Shown piece after piece: positions 12,801 to 21,791 of a stretch of 64,000 bases of DNA (positions are counted from its first letter, which is position 1; each line of letters begins with the position of its first letter). The stretch covers positions 62,880,243-62,944,242 of the forward strand of contig NC_044278.2 of assembly GCF_004027225.2 (NCBI RefSeq). Reading direction: 5' to 3'. The notes beneath the pieces were generated by a model, which saw only the letters and a list, made by a program, of their open reading frames with translations, ran no database searches and was not told where the DNA came from. This DNA comes from Strigops habroptila. Lineage: Eukaryota; Chordata; Aves; Psittaciformes; Psittacidae. The position numbers and the translations under genes are program-made.

Positions 12801-15051
12801 ACAAATAATTCTTTCACTCTGCTTTTACCCCTTTACTTCCTCTCCCCCTGACATTTGCAAAGGAGTATTTAAAACTAAAGACTAGTTTCTCACAGAAAAG
12901 ACAGAATCTGCCTGCTTTTCCTACCTCCTCAATCCTAGATAGGCTCAGTTTGTAACTTAGAGAACCCAAACCAAATAATAATAAAAGAAAATCCATGAGA
13001 ACTTCTCAAGTCTTTTCTAGAGAGAGAACTCTTTTTAAAGATACATCTCAGCAGGCAACATTAGCTTGGGGGGAACAGAGTAAGGTCTCAGATTTAAAGG
13101 TTGTTTAACACTCATGAATAAAATCCCAAATGCAAAGGACCTTGTGACTAAACATATATAATTTCATGTGAACAGCTGCCTCCATTTAGAGAGGCAAAAG
13201 AGTTTATGAAACATTTAAAAGCCTATTTTCGCAAGCAATCCCACCATGGAATCACTGCCAGATGTCTTTATAATATTTGACAAGCTACAGACAATGTTTT
13301 GTCAACATGTGTTAAGTGTTTTTCTATGCAGTGTAGTCTTCCCAGTCCTCTGTTATTTTTCCAATGTATATGGGAAACTATTTTACTATATGAAAGACCG
13401 TCTCAAATGTGACTTCTACCTCATGTACTTGTGACCCATCTACACACAAGAACCTATATTAAACATACCTGCTGAAAAACAATCTAATTCTTACACAATA
13501 CTTGCTTAACAGAGCTACTCTTTCTTAAAGTATAATAATGCAAGTAAGTTTTGAATTAATTCTGACATAATTAAACCGCCATATTGTTGCACAGATTTGG
13601 TTTTGGCTTGAACAGTGGAAGCTAATCATAAGCATCATTAAAATCTTTTAACACAATATATGAAATCACACTTCTCTCACAGCCAGAACAAAAATACTAA
13701 TCTGTGAGAACATACATGTATCCCATATTGAATTACTTAAGTAAACTACAAATAAAACCAATGTCCTGCCAAAATCCTCTTATGAGGCATATGTACCAGC
13801 AATTCCTTTCGGCAGCTCTCTGATCTCCAACTCCAAAAACCAGCTAAGACTGCAACAATATGCAAACAATAGCACTGAGCTTTAAAAGGCAATGCTTTAA
13901 AAATAAGTGTTCAGAAAACTAGATGCTGTAATAAATACACACACGCACTGTCTATGTTTAGGCTTGTAAATACCAACCTTTCCTGTTGTTCTGTCCAAAA
14001 TCCAAAGCATGCTGCACATCTTCTTTGATCAGGTGTTTTTTGTGAGAACAGCATAAATGACACAGCATTTGAGAAACAAATGTAGTAAAAAGGTCCAAGT
14101 GTGCATGCTGAACTCTTCTTCAATGCAGTAGAACTGAGGCTCAGTGCAGTGCATTGAGCTTTCACAGCAAATTTGTTTCCAAGGAAACCAATAGCTGCAG
14201 GTGTTTTCCCATATAACAGGGAAAGAAAATTCAGCAGTGAGAGGACTTGTTTACTTAGTGTTTTATTCACACATTTTTTTCTGATCAATTACAAACTATT
14301 CCAAAAACTCTGTTAGAAGACCATACTGCATTCAAAATAGTTTAAAAAAATCTTCCTCTACACATAACCTTACTGAACAGATGCTGCTAAAGGAAACGTG
14401 CCACCTCTAAATGTTTTCCTCCTTATCCTCTTTCAGTCTCCTCTCCCAAAGTTACCTGCCTCCCCTGTTTTGTATCCTTCAATAAAAGCATGTAAAACTC
14501 ACCCTATATTATGGGGTTTCATCCCAAAAGGTGCTCCAACAACCGGGCAAGGCCCCAGCTTCCAAGGAACAATGCTGATTTGGAGAGGCTACAGGAATGC
14601 CTGTTCCTACTGTATGGCATAGTTTTGCCAAATTGGTGATATTTCTATAGCATGATACATGACTGACATAAATATAAATATTTATTAAGACCATAACGGA
14701 GATGCAAGGTGGAAAATCCACTTTCCTTGCAGTTCTCCCACAGGACATTAAACCTATAACTCAAAATTACACACGCAATGCTTACTTCTCATTTATGTTG
14801 CAGATTCTCAAGCCAATATATAAAAATGAAAACATTACAGGTGCTGCATTTTATTTTTGAAAAATTAGACCCCTTTTCTCTGGATAAGATACCGGAATAT
14901 TTACCATTCCATCTGAGCCCTGATAGCTTTTTTCCCCTTGTCCTCTTTCAGTGTTATTGATTCAACAGCAGCATCTACTGGGCATAAAAGGGCAAGATTC
15001 AATTTCTTAAAAGACATTAAAGGGCCAGGCACAGCAGTAGGATACACTTAC
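9881..15051. other. Intron-like unique sequence
   Basis: No gene is supported. There is a 21-A run at 10263-10283. Strong minus-strand donors near 13447, 14447 and 14771 have no convincing partner exon longer than 21 bases. The longest open frame (minus, 13911-14288, 125 codons) has no recognisable motif, start context or splice sites. Confidence 0.5.
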
Positions 15052-15096
15052 AGTGTCTATCTCTGGATACTTTTCCCAGTCACTGCAAAACCAGAA
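15052..15096 (-). CDS. Candidate internal exon, unknown gene (45 nt)
   Basis: A very good acceptor (GTTTTGTTCCTTTCAG on the minus strand) is followed by 15 codons, F-W-F-C-S-D-W-E-K-Y-P-E-I-D-T, and then the donor GTAAGTGT. Only this frame is open; the other two contain stops. Start and end are both phase 0. The preceding candidate exon at 15846-15875 also ends in phase 0, so the two join in frame across a 749-bp intron. The aromatic, acidic sequence looks protein-like, but I cannot name a family. It would lie downstream of the exons at 35-39 kb in the same transcript. Confidence 0.4.
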
Positions 15097-15400
15097 CTGA
15101 AAGGAACAAAACTTTAAAATATGCATTTGCTCTCTACTCACCCCTCCAAAAGGAAAACAAACCCAACAAAGAGACGGATGAAAGAATAGCACTGACTTCT
15201 GGTTGCCGCTTGTTGAGAAAATATTTATATTACATCTTTGAGGAATATCAGATACCCTGGGCTAACATAACCAGCTGTCAGGAATTCTTCCAGTAAAAGT
15301 ATTCAAACAGTCTTCAAGTTCATGCAATGAAGAGGTTTATTATACATCTTTTTTGTTATTTAAATCTATTTACCCTCTTTGTTAAAGAATTACACAAATT

Positions 15401-15480
15401 AAAAAAAAAAAAATAAATATCGAAAAACAAAACCCCAAAACCCGAACAGAAACCAAACCAAACAACAAAAGGCAACCAAA
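15401..15480. repeat. A-rich / AC-rich simple sequence
   Basis: A 13-A run at 15401-15413 is followed by about 65 bases made almost only of A and C with short A runs. This is simple-sequence DNA. Confidence 0.8.
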
Positions 15481-15845
15481 CAGTCATGATGAAGCAGAGG
15501 TTCTTCAAAACTGCATGGAGAACAAGATGAACACATGTGGACCTATTAAATGCAAAGAACGAGGATCCCAAAGGACTTTGGCCTAATGACACCCAGCATT
15601 TGCCTTCCGTGATAGAAGCTATGGGGGTCTAAATTCCCTAAGTGGAACACAAGAAGAATTGAGGTCTTGTGTGTGGGACACAGGACAATCCACGCTTCTG
15701 GCAGGCTCCATGTAAGCCAGCCAAAGAAAACAACTGAGGGGCAGCACAGCTTCATCCCTCTTTCTGCCTTTCTGCAGAGACTGGTGTTTCATCTGCCTGC
15801 CGAAAGGCACACATTATGATCAGGGTTCACAACCACAGCCCTTAC

Positions 15846-15875
15846 CTGGATTTCAACATCAACACAATTCCTTCT
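15846..15875 (-). CDS. Candidate small exon (30 nt)
   Basis: On the minus strand CACATTTTAAG serves as acceptor, followed by ten codons R-R-N-C-V-D-V-E-I-Q and then the strong donor GTAAGGG. Both ends are phase 0, matching the next exon at 15052-15096. The acceptor is weaker than its partner's and the exon is short, so support comes mainly from the donor and the phase match. Confidence 0.3.
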
Positions 15876-18478
15876 CTTAAAATGTGATCAGATAGGAACA
15901 GGATCCCTTCAAGCACTGTTCATGCATCTCGTATCAAGCAATTAAATGCTACTGGAAACAGAAAGCAAAACTCAAAGACTCCTACTTTAGTGAATCTTAA
16001 CTGCTTCAAGGCAGTGACTTCACCCAGGAAGACCCCAGCAGGCAGTCAGCTGAGCATCTACCCAGCCCTCTTGGCTGAAGAGGAAAGTGCAGAGCACTCT
16101 CTTTTTTTCTGCAAGTACTCCAATCACTTCACTGTGACCTATGTCAGGAACAGAAACTCCTGTGTATCCAGCCAGCATGAAGCTGACCACGCAACCTTTT
16201 GAGAAGCTCGGCAAGGCCACATGGCAATCTAAGCGCATGGCACACACCAAACTAAAGCCAGCCTTCTCAAGAAGGCAGCAGCTCTGGGCAAAGTCAAGGG
16301 GACCCATCAACCCCAAGTAGCTCAATCCTCACCAGTAAAAATACTGAAGCAATTACAAGGAGAACGAGGGATGCCTCTTGGACTTAAAACATCTAAACGC
16401 TACTGAAGAGCCCTGAACACTGGCACTGTTCTCTCTCCTACGCTTCTGGTGAGCCTCTTTTTTTGCTGTGCAGCGAATAAAATAAGGGCAGCAGCCTTGC
16501 TGGAGCCCCACCAGGTGGTAAAATGGGAAGACAACTCAGTTGCTCCCTTTGGGTCCAGTCCTGGCTGCACACATGTATGCCATTCTGATACCTTCTAGAA
16601 TCTCATTTATAGCCTTCCTATGTAAATGTACATAGGAATAATAGCAAATAGCAAATAATAGCAAATAGCAATAGCAAAAAGGGCAGGCACAGACGATTCC
16701 TGTGGAATGAACTATGCCAGGGTGTGTGATACAGCACATCATAATATGGCTCAGAGCTGAAATTATACAGCACACAGATAGAATAGCAGATTTCAATATG
16801 CAGAATGGTTCTAGAACATACATGTTCAAAAATGAGACATGTTTGTCAAAACAAGCAATAAGGAGGGTGGGGGGAGTGAACCAACTTCCTTAACATGTTT
16901 AACAGGACATTTTTGCAGTTTTATCTCCCCACTCCTCTGCCTGCAAGCCCTGTCCATGTAAAAAAAGAAACTTCTAGGATTTCTCCTGGGGAAAAAACTT
17001 CCCTCAGCACACAGAGTGCTAGGGAAGAGGACTTCAGGCAGCATTAAGAGAGCTCACCCTGCTTCTACGCCCACCAGCCTTGCTCCCATTAGATTTTTTT
17101 GCAAGTCCTGACAGCATTAGAAAGGTTCCCAATACCTTCTATGCACATACAACAACCTTATGCATCTATTCACACACCTTAATGGAAGCAGAAGCTGCTG
17201 GCAAGACTGCCTTTTTTTTTTTTTTCCCCAAGGACCTGCTCTCTGCCTCACAGAAACCTTGGCAAAAGCAACATTGACGTGGTCTCCCTGGAACCTTCAC
17301 CTTTTGGACAGGTCTCCTTGGCAGCAGTTAATCCCCTGCAGCTTATTTTCCACTCAATCCATAATTTTCAGCATAGCTGTTTTTCCCCAAGAAGATTCTT
17401 GGATGGAAGTCACACATGCTACAGGGCTACCACAGAGCCTTCCCCCCCTCCCTCCACACACTTAGTAATTATCAAAATTACATTTCCCCAGGTAAGCCTT
17501 TGCAAAACAGGTCACACAAATTTGACAGCAGAAAGCTGAAACTTACAGGCTCCAGATTCAGTATCAAATTTATTCCCTCCTGTCTATATAAAATCTTGTG
17601 TAGAAATGGCCAATGTATTCAGTGCTGCTGGAGTCCCAGAGCAGATCTTCCCACAAGAAATCTGTGAGCAAAAGCTGATGTTTGATATTTTATTGTACAC
17701 AGAGATTAGAAATGTACAGAGGCCTGTAAACACCACCTTTAACCAAGCCTTACCAGGCCATTACCATATGCCTGACAAGCTCCTAAATTAAGCTGCTGGT
17801 TCGGCCAGCTTGTTTTAACATTGATGACACTTCAGCTCTCTAATGCCACTTGAGTGCCCATTTAACAAGCCGGCAGTCAGTCTGGCATTACGGAGACCCC
17901 AGAAAACAATGGTTTAGTTCCTTCAGCATTTCTTGAGCACACCGTGTTCAGCTACTGGGGTCAAGATTTCCCCCAAGGAAACTACAAATGACTCCAGGGG
18001 AAGCCACATAGGCTTGAGAGGAACTTCAGCCAGAAGTCAGATGCCTGAAGCAGGATGGGCTGCCGGGTGTCTGACTCCAGGATTTCAGGCAGCTTCGTCT
18101 ACCACCTTCCTAGCTGTTAGCTGAGTAAGCCATCTGAGTACCAGGGCACCATAATGTACCACAAGGAAAAAAAAAAAGAACAAACAAATGCAAAGTAAAC
18201 ATTCTGAATTTCTTTCCAGAGGAGCCACATGTGTCTTGCAGCATTAATGTACGCTTTTCTTCCTGCGCACCACGCATATAGCATATTATATTATGAAATC
18301 CCTGATGTGGGGAAATTGTAGGGCAACTTCCTTGCTCAGCTGTGAATCTGGGCTTGGACCAGAGGAATTTGGGTCTAAATTTGTCCCATATAGATGGAGA
18401 ACATAGGAGGTAGTGTGTCCTCGTCTTTTCCATTAGAGATCCACAGGACAGTGCAGAGGGCACGTCAGAAATGCCAGT
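15876..18478. other. Intron-like sequence
   Basis: No gene supported. It contains the short (AGCAAAT)-type tandem repeat listed separately and a T run near 17211-17225. A minus-strand donor near 17752 (CCTG then GTAAGG) could end a 29-nt exon, which is too short to support. Confidence 0.5.
16636..16680. repeat. Short tandem repeat, AGCAAAT-like
   Basis: Imperfect tandem copies of units such as AATAGCAAATAGCAA run for about 45 bp. A microsatellite-scale repeat. Confidence 0.8.
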
Positions 18479-18633
18479 CGGAGAGGGAAAGAAGGGTGGC
18501 CATAAGGGAAGATCACAAGAGGAGAGGAGGGACAGCCATGAGGGGAGATCATGATGGGAGAGGAGGGGAAGCCATGAGGGAAGATCATGAGGGGAAAGGA
18601 GGGGTGGCCATGAGGGGTGAAGGGCAGTCATGA
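18479..18633. repeat. Minisatellite, left arm
   Basis: Degenerate tandem units of about 18 and 36 bp, built on GATCATGAGGGGAGAGGAGG and GGCCATGAGGG. The plus strand is very rich in G and A. The array stops exactly at the provirus and resumes on its far side, so this is the left piece of one interrupted array. Runs of G four bases long, closely spaced, give G-quadruplex potential on the plus strand. Confidence 0.92.
18630..18633 (+). other. Target-site duplication, left copy (ATGA)
   Basis: ATGA lies directly before the TG that opens the 5' LTR, and the same four bases follow the CA that closes the 3' LTR. A 4-bp duplication is typical of gammaretroviruses. ATGA recurs throughout the host minisatellite, so part of the match could be coincidence. 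Confidence 0.8.
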
Positions 18634-19304
18634 TGTTAGAAATCATAACGTTTGATTAACAGAAGTTTAATCAAGTTTTAATTAATACATACATATATAG
18701 CAGCCAGCCTTACTGATTTGGTTGATTTGTGTTTTATGTCAGGGAGACCTAGTACCTAGGATATGGACATAGATTTATGAGACTATTCAAGCGATATCCC
18801 TATAAGGTAGTGGTTTGGAAGGAACAGTACTTTAAAGATTATCAAGTAGAACTTTTGATTGTGTTAAGAAACAGAGTTGTATACTAAGAACCAGTCAAGG
18901 AGAGAGAGAAGAATACTGGCGCAAACACAATCGTTGGGATTTATCCAGGACCCTAAAAGGTAAAAAGGACATAGCGAGGAAGACGTCTTACTTCATCTGA
19001 GGAAGACTACTTACTTCATCCTGAGACCCCTGCCCACGACCACCAGGAGGCACTACGCAAGCGCAGAACATATGGAAATGATTTTTATACTCATTATAAT
19101 ACGAAGCGGGGATGAGTCATGAATATGTATCAGCATGTTGGGAGAGGCGATGCATATGTAATACTTTACAGGATAAATTGCGGGCGAGTTGTGACGGTCT
19201 TGGGAACCAGATTTGGGTGCGTACCCCTGGTTCCCGGGGCCTCGAAATAAAGCACCACATATAACCTCCTTAGAGTGGTTATGTGTTCATTCTCTCCGCT
19301 AACA
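18634..19304 (+). repeat. 5' LTR (671 bp)
   Basis: Starts TGTTAGAAATC and ends CTCCGCTAACA, so the short terminal inverted repeat is TGTTAG/CTAACA. It matches the copy at 24559-25229 with no difference that I can find. An AP-1 consensus TGAGTCA lies at 19113-19119 and a polyadenylation signal AATAAA at 19246-19251. T/A-rich candidates for a TATA box occur at about 19083-19098, but the start of R is not certain. Confidence 0.97.
19246..19251 (+). terminator. LTR polyadenylation signal (5' copy)
   Basis: AATAAA sits 53 bases before the LTR end, followed by AGCACCACAT as a likely cleavage region. The matching signal in the 3' LTR is at 25171-25176. Confidence 0.85.
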
Positions 19305-19325
19305 GTTTCGGCGACCCAGATGGGA
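19305..19325 (+). other. Primer-binding-site region
   Basis: The bases straight after the LTR read GTTTCGGCGACCCAGATGGG. A primer site normally starts with TGG, the complement of the tRNA CCA end. Here the corresponding triplet reads TCG, so the site is altered or uses an unusual primer. I do not assign a tRNA. Confidence 0.6.
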
Positions 19326-19659
19326 CCTCGCGAGCATTGTTGAGGCGGTTCGGGCATCGATCCAGCTCCAGCCGGCACCGAGTGATTCTCGGGGAGCCAT
19401 CGACCGCGACCGACCTCCGGTGCTCTCGACGGACCAACGGCATTGGTAAGAGACGGTGCTTTATTATTTGGAATTGGTACCATTTTCTGGTCTGGTAAGA
19501 GCCTGCCTGTTAGACACGGCGAAAGCTGTGCGTGGTTGGGCTATGGAGCTCCAAGGGGAAGCCTAGGTGCCGTCCGTCAGACAGTGGCGAAAGCCCTGCA
19601 GGTTCGGCAACAGTGGTCTGGTCTGGTAAACTATTTGGTATAAAGCCTGCAGGTTCAGG

Positions 19660-19920
19660 CAAACAGTGGTCTGGTAAAGTATTTGGTATACTTTCATGGT
19701 CTGGTAAAGTATTTGGTATACTTTCATGTTCTGAGGTAAAGTATTTGGTATACTTTCATGGTCTGGTAAAGTATTTGGTATACTTTCATGTTCTGAGGTA
19801 AAGTATTTGGTATACTTTCATGGTCTGGTAAAGTATTTGGTATACTTTCATGTTTTGAGGTAAAGTATTTGGTATACTTTCATGTTTTGAGGTAAAGTAT
19901 TTGGTATACTTTCATATTTT
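19660..19920 (+). repeat. Leader tandem repeat, eight copies of a 30-32 bp unit
   Basis: The core GTATTTGGTATACTTTCA begins at 19679, 19709, 19741, 19771, 19803, 19833, 19865 and 19897. Spacers alternate between a 30-bp form (TGGTCTGGTAAA) and a 32-bp form (TGTTCTGAGGTAAA). Each copy contains GGTAAAGTA, a donor-like sequence, and the palindrome GTATAC. A diverged precursor copy lies just upstream at about 19622. Confidence 0.95.
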
Positions 19921-19964
19921 GAAATTGAATTTGTCTGTATTAGCCTGTATTGAATAAGCTTGGA

Positions 19965-21266
19965 ATGTCATCAATACCAAAGTCGTCGCCGTTAGGGTGT
20001 ATTTTGACTCATTGGAAGGAGGGACAGTTTGGACAAGAGATGCAAAAAGGGAAATTGATTGATTACTGTAATGTGTGGTGGACACAATATGCATTAGAGG
20101 ATCAAGTCCGTTGGCCAGAGAATGGAACTTTAGATTATGATACGATTATGCAATTAATGTTATTTTGCAGACGAGAAGGGAAGTGGGACGAGATCCCATA
20201 TGTGGAATTGTTCTTTACGTTAAGAAACAATGATGAATGGAAAAAGGCGTGTGGAATAATGGTTGTTAGTGCAAAATCGAGTGAACAATGTAAAGGCTGT
20301 GTGGGTGAGAAAAAATGTCTGGGATGCATGGCTGCGAATAATGCTTTGCAACATCAAAAAGATGATGATGATTCTGATTTGTTAATAGCCCCACCAACTC
20401 CGTCAATCCCACCTGCCTTAAGAAGCAGGAAAGTAAGGGATGACAGTGATGATGAGAGTCTAGAAGTAGATAAAAGATGTGAATGTAGAAAAGAACGGGA
20501 ATGTCCCTTCACCCCAATTTCACATCGGACCCGACAGCAAGATACGCAGGGTAAAGAGGCAAGAATTCAAACGTCCAGTGTATTATTGGCGCCACTCCAT
20601 CAGGGAGCAGGAACAGAGGGACCTGTGTATGTTAAAGTTCCTTTTTCTCCAGGAGGTTTGGTGCTTTGGAAACAATCCACTGGGGCTTATGCCAAGAACA
20701 ATAAATTGGTCAAAGTTATAATGTCAGACAGGAAAGGACAGAACCTCCGTCCGTGTTTTTGGGGCAACTTAAAGAAGTGGCCAGGAAATATACGGATCTG
20801 GATGTAGAAACGGAACAGGCTAATTAGAGCTCAGCTGGCTCTAATTTTCCTAGGGCAATCTCAGGATGATATCAGGAAGAAGTTGCAGAAACTAGAGGGT
20901 GCTGAATTGCATGATTTGGATAAGCTGCTGGAAACAGCCTGGAAAGTGTATAATAACTGAGAAAGAGATGGTGCTCAGAGGCAGCAGCGAAATTTATTGG
21001 CTATAATACAAGGCAGAGGACAAGGTGCCCCAGGTAATAAGGGAAGAGGTAGAGAAATAATGCGTGGGTAAGGAAGGGGATTTGGAACATTTAATAGTCC
21101 AGGATCAGGTAGATTAGGCATTAATCAATGTGCCAATTGTAAACAGGAGGGGCATTGGAAAAATGAATGTCCTCTGAGACTGAGACAGAAGCCGCAACCT
21201 GGATACTCCTTCGGGGAATCCGAGGTAGCAAAAGCCATGGTTCTAGGGGAATATGGGAGTCAGAGC
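19965..21266 (+). pseudogene. gag: gag remnant (matrix, deleted capsid, nucleocapsid)
   Basis: The first in-frame ATG is at 19965; the open frame upstream begins only with TTG at 19950. The N-terminal part resembles gammaretroviral matrix (S-P-L-G-C-I-L-T-H-W-K). No glycine follows the initiator, so the usual myristoylation signal is absent. A proline-rich, acidic middle follows, then the start of capsid near 20620. Most of capsid is deleted near 20720-20740, and the frame ends at a TAG at 20805. The capsid tail continues in a shifted frame to about 20826 and then back in the first frame. Further stops lie at 20958 (TGA) and 21069 (TAA). One nucleocapsid Cys-His box (C-X2-C-X4-H-X4-C) is intact at 21129-21170. 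No full Gag can be made from this copy. Confidence 0.92.
21129..21170 (+). other. Nucleocapsid zinc knuckle
   Basis: C-A-N-C-K-Q-E-G-H-W-K-N-E-C, a CCHC box with standard spacing, in the main gag frame. A single knuckle is the gammaretroviral pattern; alpha- and lentiviruses have two. Confidence 0.95.
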
Positions 21267-21273
21267 TGACTAG
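21267..21273 (+). promoter_or_regulatory. gag-pro stop codon in readthrough context (TGACTAG)
   Basis: An in-frame TGA at 21267-21269, with CTAG straight after it, separates nucleocapsid from protease. Gag and pro-pol share one frame, as in gammaretroviruses, where Pol is made by stop-codon suppression. UGA followed by CUAG is a known strong readthrough context in animal mRNAs. Its exact position at the gag-pro boundary argues for function in the parent virus, but other stops in this gag are plain damage, so this one could be too. Confidence 0.6.
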
Positions 21274-21752
21274 AATCAGAAAAGGGTGAACCACTAGTGA
21301 AAGTAAGGCTGGGGGAAGAGGAGGTACAATTTTTAATCGATACTGGTGCAACTTATTCTGTGTTAAATGACCTGTATGGGAAAATAGGGGATAAGACTAC
21401 CACTGTAATAGGGGCCACAGGGAGAGAGGAGGTGCGGCCATTCACGCGACCCCTGGAATTACGGTTTGGGGGAAAGGAGTTGATACATGAGTTTCTATAC
21501 ATGCCGGACTGTCCTGTTTCCCTAATGGGACGAGATTTGTTATCAAAATTGAACGCTAAAATTATTTTTGAAGATGGGGAATTGATTATGCAGGTTCCGG
21601 AATCACAGTCCGGACAGATACTAGTGTTAAAAGATAGTCCAAAGGCCCAAATACCTAGAGAAGTAGAGGAAGCAGTAATCCCCACAGTTTGGGAAACAGA
21701 AATTCCGGGAAAATCAAAGATGGCTCAGCCGGTAGTAGTGGAATTGAAATAA
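21270..21752 (+). pseudogene. pro: Retroviral aspartic protease (pro)
   Basis: The frame opens right after the gag stop and includes the catalytic motif I-D-T-G-A at about 21336-21350, followed by the expected hydrophobic strands and the later G-R-D motif (near 21529) typical of retropepsins. Length fits the family. In the virus it would cleave Gag and Pol as a dimer. It ends at a TAA at 21750-21752, before RT begins in the same frame, so in this copy protease is cut off from reverse transcriptase. Confidence 0.9.
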
Positions 21753-21791
21753 GGGGCAAGACAGGTACGGATAAAACAATATCCCATAAAA

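Larger units (their letters stand above)
19305..19964 (+). other. Proviral leader (untranslated)
   Basis: About 660 bp between the LTR and the first gag ATG. The first half is GC-rich with repeated GGTAAG / CTGGTAA elements, several of which look like splice donors (for example TTGGTAAGAG near 19441). The second half is the tandem repeat listed separately. Packaging signals are expected here in retroviruses, but none can be identified by eye. Confidence 0.75.

Noticed and set aside
13911..14288. 125-codon minus-strand frame
   Set aside because: No domain, no convincing splice sites and composition like translated intron.
18110..18646. 178-codon minus-strand frame with repeated S-P-H-D / P-S-W-L segments
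   Set aside because: It is translation of the minisatellite plus flanking sequence and runs into the LTR. The repeats reflect DNA units.
20958..21071. Gag stops at 20958 and 21069 as possible programmed readthrough sites
   Set aside because: They lie inside the capsid-nucleocapsid region, not at a product boundary, so they are treated as damage.
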